From: Janthinobacterium lividum
Lineage (GTDB): Bacteria > Pseudomonadota > Gammaproteobacteria > Burkholderiales > Burkholderiaceae_D
Assembly: GCF_034424625.1 (NCBI RefSeq)
Contig: NZ_CP139976.1
Location: forward strand, 4,030,001 to 4,094,000
Direction: 5' to 3'
DNA length: 64,000 bases
Made by a program: the position numbers and the translations under genes. A model generated the notes under the pieces. It did not search any database. It had not been told where the DNA came from and worked only from the letters and a program-made list of their open reading frames with translations. Shown piece after piece: positions 1 through 8,805 of the stretch. Within the stretch, counting starts at the first letter, position 1. Each line of letters opens with the position of its first letter.

Positions 1-1
1 G

Positions 2-28
2 CTGGAAATGGACATCGGCGATGCTTGA
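2..28 (+). CDS. 3' end of an upstream gene (partial)
   Basis: An open frame enters from the left edge and would end in LEMDIGDA followed by TGA at 26-28, overlapping the start of the acetyltransferase gene (ATG at 21) by 8 bases. Such an overlap is typical of coupled genes in one operon. Only about eight residues are visible, so the product cannot be identified. Confidence 0.4.
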   Translation: MEMDIGDA

Positions 29-950
29 ACATGCAAGAAACGCCATCCACGCCGCGCTGGAAGCATGGCGCCGCGCCGCCAGCGCCCGGCATGTGCGCCA
101 CAGCGCGCCCCACGTGACGCGCCCGGGGTTGGCCGCCGGCCTGGCGCGGCTCGGCGTGGCGCCAGGCGATACGCTGTTCGTGCATTCATCGCTGAAAAGC
201 CTCGGCTACGTGGAAGGCGGCGCGCTGGCCGTGATAGGCGCCCTGCAGGACGCCGTCGGCCCGCAAGGCACCCTGCTGCTGCCCACCTACTATCTGCCGG
301 GCGGCACGCTGCGCGCCACCTGCGCCATGCCAGGCTATGTGTTCGACCCGCGCCGCCATGGCACGCACATGGGGCGCCTGCCGGAAGCCTTCCTGGCCAG
401 TGGCGCAATCCATCGCAGCATCCACCCGACCCACTCCGTGTCCGCGTGGGGCCGCCATGCCTCCGAGCTCACCGAGGCGCATCACCGCGCGCCCTCGATC
501 TTCGGCATGGGTTCTCCCTGGCAGCGTTTCATCGGCTGCGACCACGCAAAAGTCCTGGGCCTCGGCATTTCCATGGGACCGGTGACGTTCTATCACGCGC
601 TGGAAGACGCCATGGGCGACACCTTTCCCGTGCCCGTATGGGAAGACGATACAAAGCTGCTGGCTTGCCTGGACCACGCGGGCCGTCGCTGGGAAGTGCC
701 CGTGCGCCCTTTCGAGCCGGCAGTCGCGCAGCGCCGCATCGACCAGCCCGGCCGCGGCGACCTGCGCGATTACTTTCACCGGGAATTTGATGCCGCCGGG
801 CTGCGCGTCAACGGGCAAGTGGGCGATGCGGCGTCGTGGTGCATTCCGGCGCAGGCGTTCTATGCGCACCTGCACCGGCTGGCCATTGAGCACGTGACGA
901 TCTACGCGAGCGCGGCGCAACTGGCGGCGCGGCCCATCGGGCGCGCATAA
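21..950 (+). CDS. AAC(3)-family (antibiotic_NAT fold) N-acetyltransferase
   Basis: A 309-residue protein, somewhat longer than the usual 260-280 because of an N-terminal extension. The family uses acetyl-CoA to acetylate an amino group. The hallmark segments are present: GDTLFVHSSLKSLG near residue 50, an LLLPTYYLPGG segment near 86, and HPTHSVSAWG near residue 138. Chromosomal members in betaproteobacteria often sit in polysaccharide or secondary-metabolite clusters rather than acting as resistance genes. Here the gene appears coupled to an upstream frame that ends inside it, and a bidirectional terminator follows directly. The family assignment is secure; the natural substrate is unknown, and aminoglycoside resistance should not be assumed from sequence alone. 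Confidence 0.85.
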   Translation: MLEHARNAIHAALEAWRRAASARHVRHSAPHVTRPGLAAGLARLGVAPGDTLFVHSSLKSLGYVEGGALAVIGALQDAVGPQGTLLLPTYYLPGGTLRATCAMPGYVFDPRRHGTHMGRLPEAFLASGAIHRSIHPTHSVSAWGRHASELTEAHHRAPSIFGMGSPWQRFIGCDHAKVLGLGISMGPVTFYHALEDAMGDTFPVPVWEDDTKLLACLDHAGRRWEVPVRPFEPAVAQRRIDQPGRGDLRDYFHREFDAAGLRVNGQVGDAASWCIPAQAFYAHLHRLAIEHVTIYASAAQLAARPIGRA

Positions 951-951
951 A

Positions 952-987
952 AAAACCGCCCGGATCGTCATGACGCCGGGCGGTTTT
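952..987. terminator. Bidirectional intrinsic terminator
   Basis: A 12-bp perfect inverted repeat (952-963 against 976-987) has A-rich and T-rich ends, so it can work on both strands. It separates the converging acetyltransferase (stop at 950) and OPT transporter (stop at 1007) genes. Confidence 0.85.
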
Positions 988-1006
988 CCTTGGGTTGGCT
1001 ACAACA

Positions 1007-3274
1007 TCAAGCCTGCGAACTGCCCGCTTTCTTCTCGCGCGCCACGATATACAGCAGCACGATGATGGCCGCATACGGCAGCAGGGACAGCGCGTCCGAG
1101 TGCAGGCCCGCGTAGAACGGGTTGCCGTGCTCGGCCCAGTCGGCCATCATCTGGTCGAAGTGCGTCAGCACGCCGGCCGTGATCGCGATGATGATGCCAG
1201 CCAGCGCACCGCCAGCGATGTAGCCGGAAGCGAGCAGCACGCCCGAACTGCGGTCGCCCGCCAGCTGGCGCTCTTCCTCGTTCAGTTTCGCGTTGTGTTC
1301 CAGCTTGTTGTTGCGGCGGTCCGCCAGCCAGCGCACCAGGCCGCCGACGAAGATCGGCAGGGTGGACGACAGCGGCAGGTACACGCCGACGGAAAACGCC
1401 AGCGACGGGATGCCGGCCATTTCCAGCACCACGGCGATCATCACGCCGAACAGCACCAGGGTCCACGGCAGTTGCTGGTCGAGGATGCCCTTGATGATGT
1501 AGGACATCAGCACGGCCTTAGGCGCATCATATTTCTTCACTTCCGAACCGTCAGGGCGCTTGCTGTAATGGCCATTGATGCCCGGATCGACCAGGTACGC
1601 CAGCTGGCCGTCTTCCTTGACAAAATACTTGCCGGCCGGGCCGCCCACGGTGTCCGTCTTTTGCCAGACTTTATACGTGTTGTGGTCCGTCTCGGCTTGC
1701 GGGCCATGCAGTTCGCCCGTCACCGTCAGCTTCGACGCATCGACCGTCAGGCCAGGCGCCACTTGCGCCGCCGGCACGTAGACGGTGCTCGCTTCGTTCA
1801 GTTTCAGCAAAATCGGGCCCAGGATCAGGGCCGACGACAGCGCGCCCGCCAGAATCGCGTACTGCTGCAGGCGCGGCGTGGCGCCCACCAGGTAGCCGGT
1901 TTTCAAGTCTTGCGAGGTGGTGCCCGCATTGCTGGCGGCGATACAGACGATGGCGCCCACCGACAGGGCCGTCACATAGTAACGCCCGCCCGTCCAGCCC
2001 ATGATCAGGAAGATCAGACAGGTGAACAGCAAGGTGGCCACGGCCATGCCGGAGATCGGGTTCGACGACGAGCCGATTTCGCCCGTCAGGCGCGACGACA
2101 CGGTGGCGAACAGGAAGCCGAAGACGAGGATCAGCAGCGCGCCGAGGAAATTCATGTGCAGCGGCGTGGCGAAAGTGATCACGGCGATGATGGACAAGCA
2201 GCCGATGATGACCCATTTCAGGGGGATATCCTGGTCCGTGCGCAAGGTGGAATTGGTCTTGACGCCCTTGCCGATGCCCTTCAGGCCGGCCGACAGGCTG
2301 CGCCAGATCATGGGCATGGCGCGCACCAGCGAAATCAGGCCGCCGGCGGCCACGGCGCCCGCGCCGATGTACAGCACGTAGGCGCTGCGCACGTCGTCCG
2401 CGCCCATTTCGCTGATCAACTTGGTGCCTGGCGAGAGCACGGTGGTCAGGCTGTCGCCGAAGAACTTGATCATCGGGATCAGGAGCAGGTACGACAGCAC
2501 GCCGCCGGCCGCCATGGTGGCGGCGATGCGCGGGCCGATGATGTAGCCCACGCCCAGCAATTCGGGGGAAATCTCGGCGCCGATGGAGCCGCCCTTCAGC
2601 GGCGCGGCAAATTCCACGCCCGGCGTATCCCGCCAGCCCTTGAACGAGATATTGAACACCTTGTACAGCAAGCCGACGGCAAAACCGCCGAAGATGATCT
2701 TGGCGCGGCGCTTGGCGTCCAGCGCAGCAGCCGAATCCTTCTCGATGCTTTCGCCGGCGGCGATGCGCGATTCTTCCGTGGCGGCCGCCTTCAGCACCTC
2801 GGCGCACGCCGTGCCTTCGGGGAATTTGAGTTCCTTGTGCTGGTCGACGATCATGGTGCGGCGCATGGGGATCATCATCAGGATGCCCAGCAGGCCGCCG
2901 AGGATACCGACCAGCATGACGCGCGAGATTTCCAGGTCGAAGCCGAGGATCAGGATGGCGGGCATGGTCACGCCCAGGCCGAAGGCCAGCGATTCGCCGG
3001 CAGAACCGGCCGTTTGCGTGATGCTGTTTTCCAGGATCGACGAATCCTTGCCGCCCACCTTCTTGGCCAGGCCGAACAGGGTGATGGCGATCACGGCGAC
3101 GGGAATCGAGGCGCTGACGGTCAGGCCCACTTTCAGCACCAGGTACAGCGAGGAGGCGCCAAAGACCATCCCCAGGATGACGCCCATGAACAGCGCTCGG
3201 AAGGTCATCTCGGGCAGCTTCGCATCGGCCGGGATGTAGGGCTTCACGACGCTCGGTGTTGCATCTTTTGCCAT
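1007..3274 (-). CDS. OPT-family oligopeptide transporter
   Basis: A 755-residue, strongly hydrophobic inner-membrane protein. The segment LPEMTFRALFMGVILG near residue 20 and the NSITQTAGSAGESLAFG stretch near 105 are characteristic of bacterial OPT/YSL-type transporters, which import oligopeptides or metal-peptide complexes using the proton gradient. A hydrophilic loop of about 110 residues (roughly 525-630) splits the membrane segments. The ATG at 3274 has a good ribosome binding site (AAGGAA on the minus strand at 3281-3286). The gene stands alone, ending at a shared terminator, and a terminator-like hairpin lies in its leader. The family is clear; the substrate cannot be read from sequence. 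Confidence 0.9.
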   Translation of the reverse strand: MAKDATPSVVKPYIPADAKLPEMTFRALFMGVILGMVFGASSLYLVLKVGLTVSASIPVAVIAITLFGLAKKVGGKDSSILENSITQTAGSAGESLAFGLGVTMPAILILGFDLEISRVMLVGILGGLLGILMMIPMRRTMIVDQHKELKFPEGTACAEVLKAAATEESRIAAGESIEKDSAAALDAKRRAKIIFGGFAVGLLYKVFNISFKGWRDTPGVEFAAPLKGGSIGAEISPELLGVGYIIGPRIAATMAAGGVLSYLLLIPMIKFFGDSLTTVLSPGTKLISEMGADDVRSAYVLYIGAGAVAAGGLISLVRAMPMIWRSLSAGLKGIGKGVKTNSTLRTDQDIPLKWVIIGCLSIIAVITFATPLHMNFLGALLILVFGFLFATVSSRLTGEIGSSSNPISGMAVATLLFTCLIFLIMGWTGGRYYVTALSVGAIVCIAASNAGTTSQDLKTGYLVGATPRLQQYAILAGALSSALILGPILLKLNEASTVYVPAAQVAPGLTVDASKLTVTGELHGPQAETDHNTYKVWQKTDTVGGPAGKYFVKEDGQLAYLVDPGINGHYSKRPDGSEVKKYDAPKAVLMSYIIKGILDQQLPWTLVLFGVMIAVVLEMAGIPSLAFSVGVYLPLSSTLPIFVGGLVRWLADRRNNKLEHNAKLNEEERQLAGDRSSGVLLASGYIAGGALAGIIIAITAGVLTHFDQMMADWAEHGNPFYAGLHSDALSLLPYAAIIVLLYIVAREKKAGSSQA

Positions 3275-3295
3275 GGATATTTCCTTAATTTTTAA

Positions 3296-3325
3296 AAATA
3301 AACAGCCCGGATCGACGTCCGGGCT
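3296..3325 (-). promoter_or_regulatory. Terminator-like hairpin in the OPT gene leader
   Basis: A perfect 8-bp stem (3304-3311 with 3318-3325) around a 6-base loop is followed on the minus strand by a T-rich tail and, about 15 bases later, by the OPT ribosome binding site. Its position upstream of the start codon suggests attenuation of the transporter gene. It could instead simply stop stray transcription. Confidence 0.4.
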
Positions 3326-3441
3326 ATTTTCTTGAAGCCGAGACTATCGCACAGCCGCGTTTCGATGAAAAGGTTTTTTGCTCCCGGTCCCCGATGCCCG
3401 CCCGCCGCCCTGCCCGCACGGGAAGCGCCGGCGCATTGGTC

Positions 3442-3447
3442 TATAAT
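3442..3447 (+). promoter_or_regulatory. Possible -10 box for mrcA
   Basis: A perfect TATAAT lies about 40 bases upstream of the PBP1A start. No convincing -35 hexamer is seen at the usual spacing, so the call rests on the -10 match and its position. Confidence 0.35.
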
Positions 3448-3485
3448 CGCTGCCACCGTGCCTTGCACGCTCACGTGAGACTGCC

Positions 3486-5813
3486 TTGACTGCCAAACGA
3501 ACCGGATTCCCCTGGCCTTCCCGCCGCGCCACCGTGCGCGGCTTCATCATCGCCGGCTGCGCCGCGCTGGCCGCAGCCGTGCTGCTGGCCGCCTGGCTGT
3601 TCCTGTACGTGCGCCCCCGCCTGCCCGAACTGGACGTCATCACGGACTACCAGCCGAAGATACCGCTGCGCGTGTACACGGCCGACAATGTGCTGATCGG
3701 CGAATTCGGCGAGGAACACCGCGACTTCGTGCCGATCGCGCAAGTGCCGGAAATGATGAAAAAGGCCCTGCTGGCCATCGAGGATGGCCGCTTCTACGAA
3801 CACCACGGCATCGACTTCGTGCGCGCCGGCGGCGCCGTGCTGTCGAACCTGCGCCACGGCTTCGGCCACGGCGGCGGCTCCACCATCACCATGCAGGTGG
3901 CGCGCAACTTCTTCCTGACGCGTGAAAAAGTCGCCTCGCGCAAGCTCAATGAAATCATGCTGGCCCTGAAAATCGAGGCTGCCCTGTCGAAAGACCAGAT
4001 TCTCGAGCTGTACATGAACCAGATGTACCTGGGCCAGCGCTCGTTCGGCTTCGGCAGCGCGGCGCAGACGTATTTCGGCAAGCCCCTGTCCGAACTGTCG
4101 ATCGCGGAAATGGCCATGCTGGCCGGCTTGCCGCAAAACCCCTCGCGCCACAACCCGATCAGCAATCCGAAAAAGGCGCACGCACGCCAGCAGCTGGTAT
4201 TGAAACGCATGCGCGAACTCGATTACATCAGCGAAGGCCAGTACCGGCAGGCGCTGGCCCAGCCGCTGCATATCAATACCCGCGGCAAGCAGGGTTTCGA
4301 CACGCACGCCGAATACGTGGCCGAACTGGCGCGCCAGGCCGTGTATGCCCAATACAAGGAAGACAGCTACACCAAGGGCATCAGCGTCTACACGACGATA
4401 TTGAAAGCCGACCAGGACGCGGCCTACGCCTCGACGCGCCGCAACGTCATCGCCTACGACCAGCGCCACGGCTACCGCGGCCCGGAAACCTTCATCGACA
4501 TGCCGGCCGACCCCGAGCAGCGCGACGACGCCATCGACGCGGCGCTGCAAAAACGCCCGGACAGCGATGGCCTGATCGCCGCCGTCGTCACGGAAGTGGT
4601 GAACGGCAAAGTGATCGCCGACACGGGCGATGGCGACGCCAAGGCCATCACGGGCGACGGCTTGCGCTTTGCCGCCCCGGCGCTGTCCGCCAAGGCGAGC
4701 GCCGGCATCAAACTGCGCCCGGGCGCCGTAATCCGCATCACCCAGGACGCCAAGGGCAACTGGGCCATCACGCAAGTGCCGCTGGTGGCCGCCGCCTTCG
4801 TCTCGCTGGACGCGGAGACAGGCGCCTACCACGCCATGGTGGGCGGCTTCGACTACAACCTGCAAAAATTCAACCACGTGACGCAGGCTTGGCGCCAGCC
4901 CGGTTCGGCCATGAAACCGTTTGTGTATTCGGCGGCGCTGGAAAAAGGCTTTTCGCCGGCCACCCTGATCAACGACGCGCCGCTGGAAATGCAGGCGGGC
5001 GGCAAGGTCTGGGCGCCGCAGAATGACGACTTCAAGTTCGACGGTCCCATCACCATGCGCTACGCGCTGGCGCAGTCGAAGAACGTGGCCTCGGTACGCA
5101 TCCTGCGCGCGCTGGGCGTGTCGTACACGCACGACTTCATGGAAAAATTCGGCTTCGACCCGGCCCGCCAGCCCAGCAATCTGACCATGGCGCTGGGCAC
5201 GGGTTCCGTCACGCCCGTGCAGATGGCGGGCGCCTACGCCCTGTTCGCCAATGGCGGCCACCAGGTGGAACCGTATTTGATCGACCGCATCGTCGACGCC
5301 AAGGGCGCGGTGCTGATGCAGACCAAGCCGCCCGCGCCGAACGACGACAAGACCCTGGCGCTGGACCCGCGCAACGCCTTCGTGATGGACAGCATGCTGC
5401 GCGAAGTGGCGCGCACCGGCACGGGCGCGGCGGCGACGAAAAAACTGGGACGCAGCGACATCGCCGGCAAGACGGGCACCACCAGCGACGCCGTCGACGG
5501 CTGGTTCGCCGGCTATGGCGGCGGCATCGTGGCCGTGGCGTGGATGGGCTATGACGAGCCCAAGTCCCTGGGCGGACGCGAATTCGGTTCGACCCTGGCC
5601 ATGCCGATCTGGATCGACTACATGCGCACGGCCCTGTCGACGCGCCCGCAAATCACGCGCGCCGTGCCGGCGGGCCTGAGCCAGGTCGATGGCGAATGGC
5701 TGTACGACGAATTCATCGACATGAACGGCGTGAAAACGCTGGATATGGATGTGGAGACGCCAACGGATCCGGCGGCAGTGCCGGAGACGGTGCCGCCAGA
5801 AACCACGAACTGA
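3486..5813 (+). CDS. mrcA: Penicillin-binding protein 1A (bifunctional glycosyltransferase/transpeptidase)
   Basis: A 775-residue class A PBP that polymerises lipid II and cross-links peptidoglycan in the periplasm. There is one N-terminal membrane anchor (about 19-42). The GT51 domain follows, with catalytic E99 in EDGRFYEHHG and the GGSTITMQ motif. An OB-like insert precedes the transpeptidase domain, whose motifs are all present: S474-A-M-K, SKN, and KTGTT. Length fits the family. The start is a TTG at 3486 because no in-frame ATG or GTG precedes the transmembrane segment; the ribosome binding site is weak, so the exact start is less certain than the gene. It stands alone between the divergent OPT gene and a repeat element. 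Confidence 0.93.
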   Translation: MTAKRTGFPWPSRRATVRGFIIAGCAALAAAVLLAAWLFLYVRPRLPELDVITDYQPKIPLRVYTADNVLIGEFGEEHRDFVPIAQVPEMMKKALLAIEDGRFYEHHGIDFVRAGGAVLSNLRHGFGHGGGSTITMQVARNFFLTREKVASRKLNEIMLALKIEAALSKDQILELYMNQMYLGQRSFGFGSAAQTYFGKPLSELSIAEMAMLAGLPQNPSRHNPISNPKKAHARQQLVLKRMRELDYISEGQYRQALAQPLHINTRGKQGFDTHAEYVAELARQAVYAQYKEDSYTKGISVYTTILKADQDAAYASTRRNVIAYDQRHGYRGPETFIDMPADPEQRDDAIDAALQKRPDSDGLIAAVVTEVVNGKVIADTGDGDAKAITGDGLRFAAPALSAKASAGIKLRPGAVIRITQDAKGNWAITQVPLVAAAFVSLDAETGAYHAMVGGFDYNLQKFNHVTQAWRQPGSAMKPFVYSAALEKGFSPATLINDAPLEMQAGGKVWAPQNDDFKFDGPITMRYALAQSKNVASVRILRALGVSYTHDFMEKFGFDPARQPSNLTMALGTGSVTPVQMAGAYALFANGGHQVEPYLIDRIVDAKGAVLMQTKPPAPNDDKTLALDPRNAFVMDSMLREVARTGTGAAATKKLGRSDIAGKTGTTSDAVDGWFAGYGGGIVAVAWMGYDEPKSLGGREFGSTLAMPIWIDYMRTALSTRPQITRAVPAGLSQVDGEWLYDEFIDMNGVKTLDMDVETPTDPAAVPETVPPETTN

Positions 5814-5831
5814 TGGTAAAGGGCAGTTCGC

Positions 5832-5929
5832 GTAGGTCGGGTTAGCCGGAACGGCGTAACCCGACATGAGCCGCCGTCCGCGCGTGTCGGATTACGCTGC
5901 GCCTCGGCGGCCCCGCTAATCCGACCTAC
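5832..5929. repeat. BIME/REP-like paired palindromic element
   Basis: The 98-bp element is bounded by inverted copies of GTAGGTCGGRTTAGC (5832-5846 and 5915-5929, one mismatch). Each half is itself a hairpin: TCGGGTTA pairs with TAACCCGA in the left half, and TCGGATTA pairs with TAATCCGA in the right half. This architecture is that of REP pairs. It lies between the PBP1A and TetR genes, and its right end supplies the last codons and stop of the TetR gene. Only one copy is in this window. Confidence 0.75.
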
Positions 5930-6668
5930 CGGTCATGTTCAAATACCCGCGCACCGTACTGACCACGCTATCGGCGAAATCGTCGACATTGACCTTCGCC
6001 GCGCGGTATTTCCAGCGTTTCACGTACCAGTCCTGGAACAGTGCCAGGCAGTGCGCGGCCAGCAAGGTGGGATCGCCCTGCGGCTTCGGTTCGATTTCCC
6101 CGATGGTGGCGGCGATCAGGGTCTGCACATACAGTTCCGAATTCTTCGCCATGCTGCGCTGCTCCACCTGCAGCACGCGCGAATCCATGAAGACAAAATA
6201 AAACCACGGCTGCAGCACTTCGGACAGGTAGATCGACGAGCGTATCATCGCCTCCAGGCGGTCCAGCGGCGACTTCACGTCGGCAAACAACAAGGGCAAG
6301 GCTTGCGTGGCGTGGCGCACCACGTCCTCGATCATTTCAGCCAGTTGGTCCTTGCTGGTGATGTAGCCATACAGGCCGCCCATCGACAGTCCCGTCTCGC
6401 GGCACAGGTCACGCAAGCTCATGGCGCGGAAACCCACGTCATTGGCCAGGCGGAAGGTGGCGACGAAGATGCGTTCAAGATTTTCCAGCGCCGGCTTGCG
6501 GCGCTTGACGCCGATACGTTCCGCGTGGCGGTCAAGAATATATTCCCAGATGTTTTCGCCATTCAAAGGCGTCATCTGCTGAAACTGTTCAAAATTAAAA
6601 TGGGTCGACAAGTGCATTCCCAAGTAACGGTGTAGGAGCGATATCCATGCCATGCCTGGACGCGGCAT
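5916..6668 (-). CDS. TetR/AcrR-family transcriptional regulator
   Basis: A 250-residue ORF with a TetR DNA-binding domain at about residues 65-115: the helix-turn-helix reads SLRDLCRETGLSMGGLYGYITSKDQL. A helical ligand/dimer domain follows. The region before the domain is unusually long, so translation may begin at Met18 (6617) or Met7 (6650); none of the three starts has a strong ribosome binding site. The gene diverges from the lipase gene with an AT-rich spacer of about 280 bp between them, so control of the lipase operon or of itself is plausible. The last codons and the TAG stop lie in the adjacent repeat element. The ligand is unknown. Confidence 0.85.
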   Translation of the reverse strand: MPRPGMAWISLLHRYLGMHLSTHFNFEQFQQMTPLNGENIWEYILDRHAERIGVKRRKPALENLERIFVATFRLANDVGFRAMSLRDLCRETGLSMGGLYGYITSKDQLAEMIEDVVRHATQALPLLFADVKSPLDRLEAMIRSSIYLSEVLQPWFYFVFMDSRVLQVEQRSMAKNSELYVQTLIAATIGEIEPKPQGDPTLLAAHCLALFQDWYVKRWKYRAAKVNVDDFADSVVSTVRGYLNMTGRSD

Positions 6669-7865
<1,197 letters not shown>

Positions 7866-7875
7866 GGGGCCTACG

Positions 7876-8802
7876 ATGCGCACGAACGCGAAATGGATCA
7901 TCGGCGGCAGCCTGGCGGCCCTGGCCCTGTATCTGGTGCTGCGCCCCGGGGAGCCGCCCGCCCCGCCGCCGGAAAAGGCGGAACCGGACCTGTTCGCGTT
8001 CGTGCGCTCGATGGAAGGCACGCGGCCCGACGGCAACGTGGCGGTGGCCGCCGGCGACAAGCTGGTGGTCGATGCGGAACTGGGCCACCTGTTCGACTAC
8101 TACTTGGCGGGCCTCGGCGAAAAGCCGCTGGCCGCCATCCGCAGCCAGATCGAGGCGGAACTGGACCGGCGCCTGGCGCCCGTCCCCGCCCGCGAAGCCA
8201 AGCGCCTGCTGGGCGCGTACCTGGCCTACAAGCAGGCGCTGGCCGGCGCGGAACAGGCCTTGCCGGCGCAAGCCGATGCGGCCCTGGCGGCGCGCGCGCG
8301 CCTGCAAGCCATGCGCGCCTTGCGCGGCAACTATTTTACAGCCGAGGAAAGCGCCGGCCTGTTCGGCGCCAGCGACGCGTATGACGACGACGCCGTGGCG
8401 CGCATGGCCATACTCGGCGACGCCTCGCTCGACGAAGCACAGCGCCAGGCGCAACTGGCCGCGCTGGACCAGAAAATGTCGCCGGCCCAGCGCGCCGCGC
8501 GCGACGCGCCGCTGCAGGTGGCGCAGCTGGACGCCTCCGTCAAGACCTTGCGGGCACAGGGCGGCGGCGACAATGAAGTCTACCGCCTGCGCGCCAGCAC
8601 GTTCACGCCGGCAGCGGCGGCGCGCCTGGCGGAACTGGACCGCGAGGAATCGCAGTGGCAGCAGCGCATCATCGCGTATCAGGCGGCCAAGGCACAACAG
8701 GCCGGCCTGCCCGGCGGCGCGCAGGATGCGGCAGCCCTGCAGCGGCTGCGCGACGCCAGTTTCTCGCCGGAGGAACAGCGCCGGCTGGGCGCCTACGAAT
8801 AG
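7876..8802 (+). CDS. lifO: Lipase-specific foldase (Lif chaperone)
   Basis: A 308-residue steric chaperone for the preceding lipase. An N-terminal membrane anchor (about residues 7-22) is followed by a Pro/Ala-rich linker and an all-helical periplasmic domain. The family motif RxxFDYxLxAxGE is seen as HLFDYYLAGLGEK near residue 73, with its first Arg replaced. ATG at 7876 is chosen because it directly precedes the membrane anchor; the open frame extends further back into the lipase gene. The stop lies 3 bases from the end of the converging regulator gene. Foldase identity is strongly supported by both motif and position. Confidence 0.9.
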   Translation: MRTNAKWIIGGSLAALALYLVLRPGEPPAPPPEKAEPDLFAFVRSMEGTRPDGNVAVAAGDKLVVDAELGHLFDYYLAGLGEKPLAAIRSQIEAELDRRLAPVPAREAKRLLGAYLAYKQALAGAEQALPAQADAALAARARLQAMRALRGNYFTAEESAGLFGASDAYDDDAVARMAILGDASLDEAQRQAQLAALDQKMSPAQRAARDAPLQVAQLDASVKTLRAQGGGDNEVYRLRASTFTPAAAARLAELDREESQWQQRIIAYQAAKAQQAGLPGGAQDAAALQRLRDASFSPEEQRRLGAYE

Positions 8803-8805
8803 CCA

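Noticed and set aside
995..3295. Long plus-strand ORF (766 residues) opposite the OPT transporter
   Set aside because: It is a Gln/His/Arg-rich antisense shadow caused by high GC codon bias; the transporter on the minus strand has clear family motifs.
3471..5867. 798-residue minus-strand ORF opposite mrcA
   Set aside because: Composition is that of an antisense frame; mrcA is unmistakable on the plus strand.
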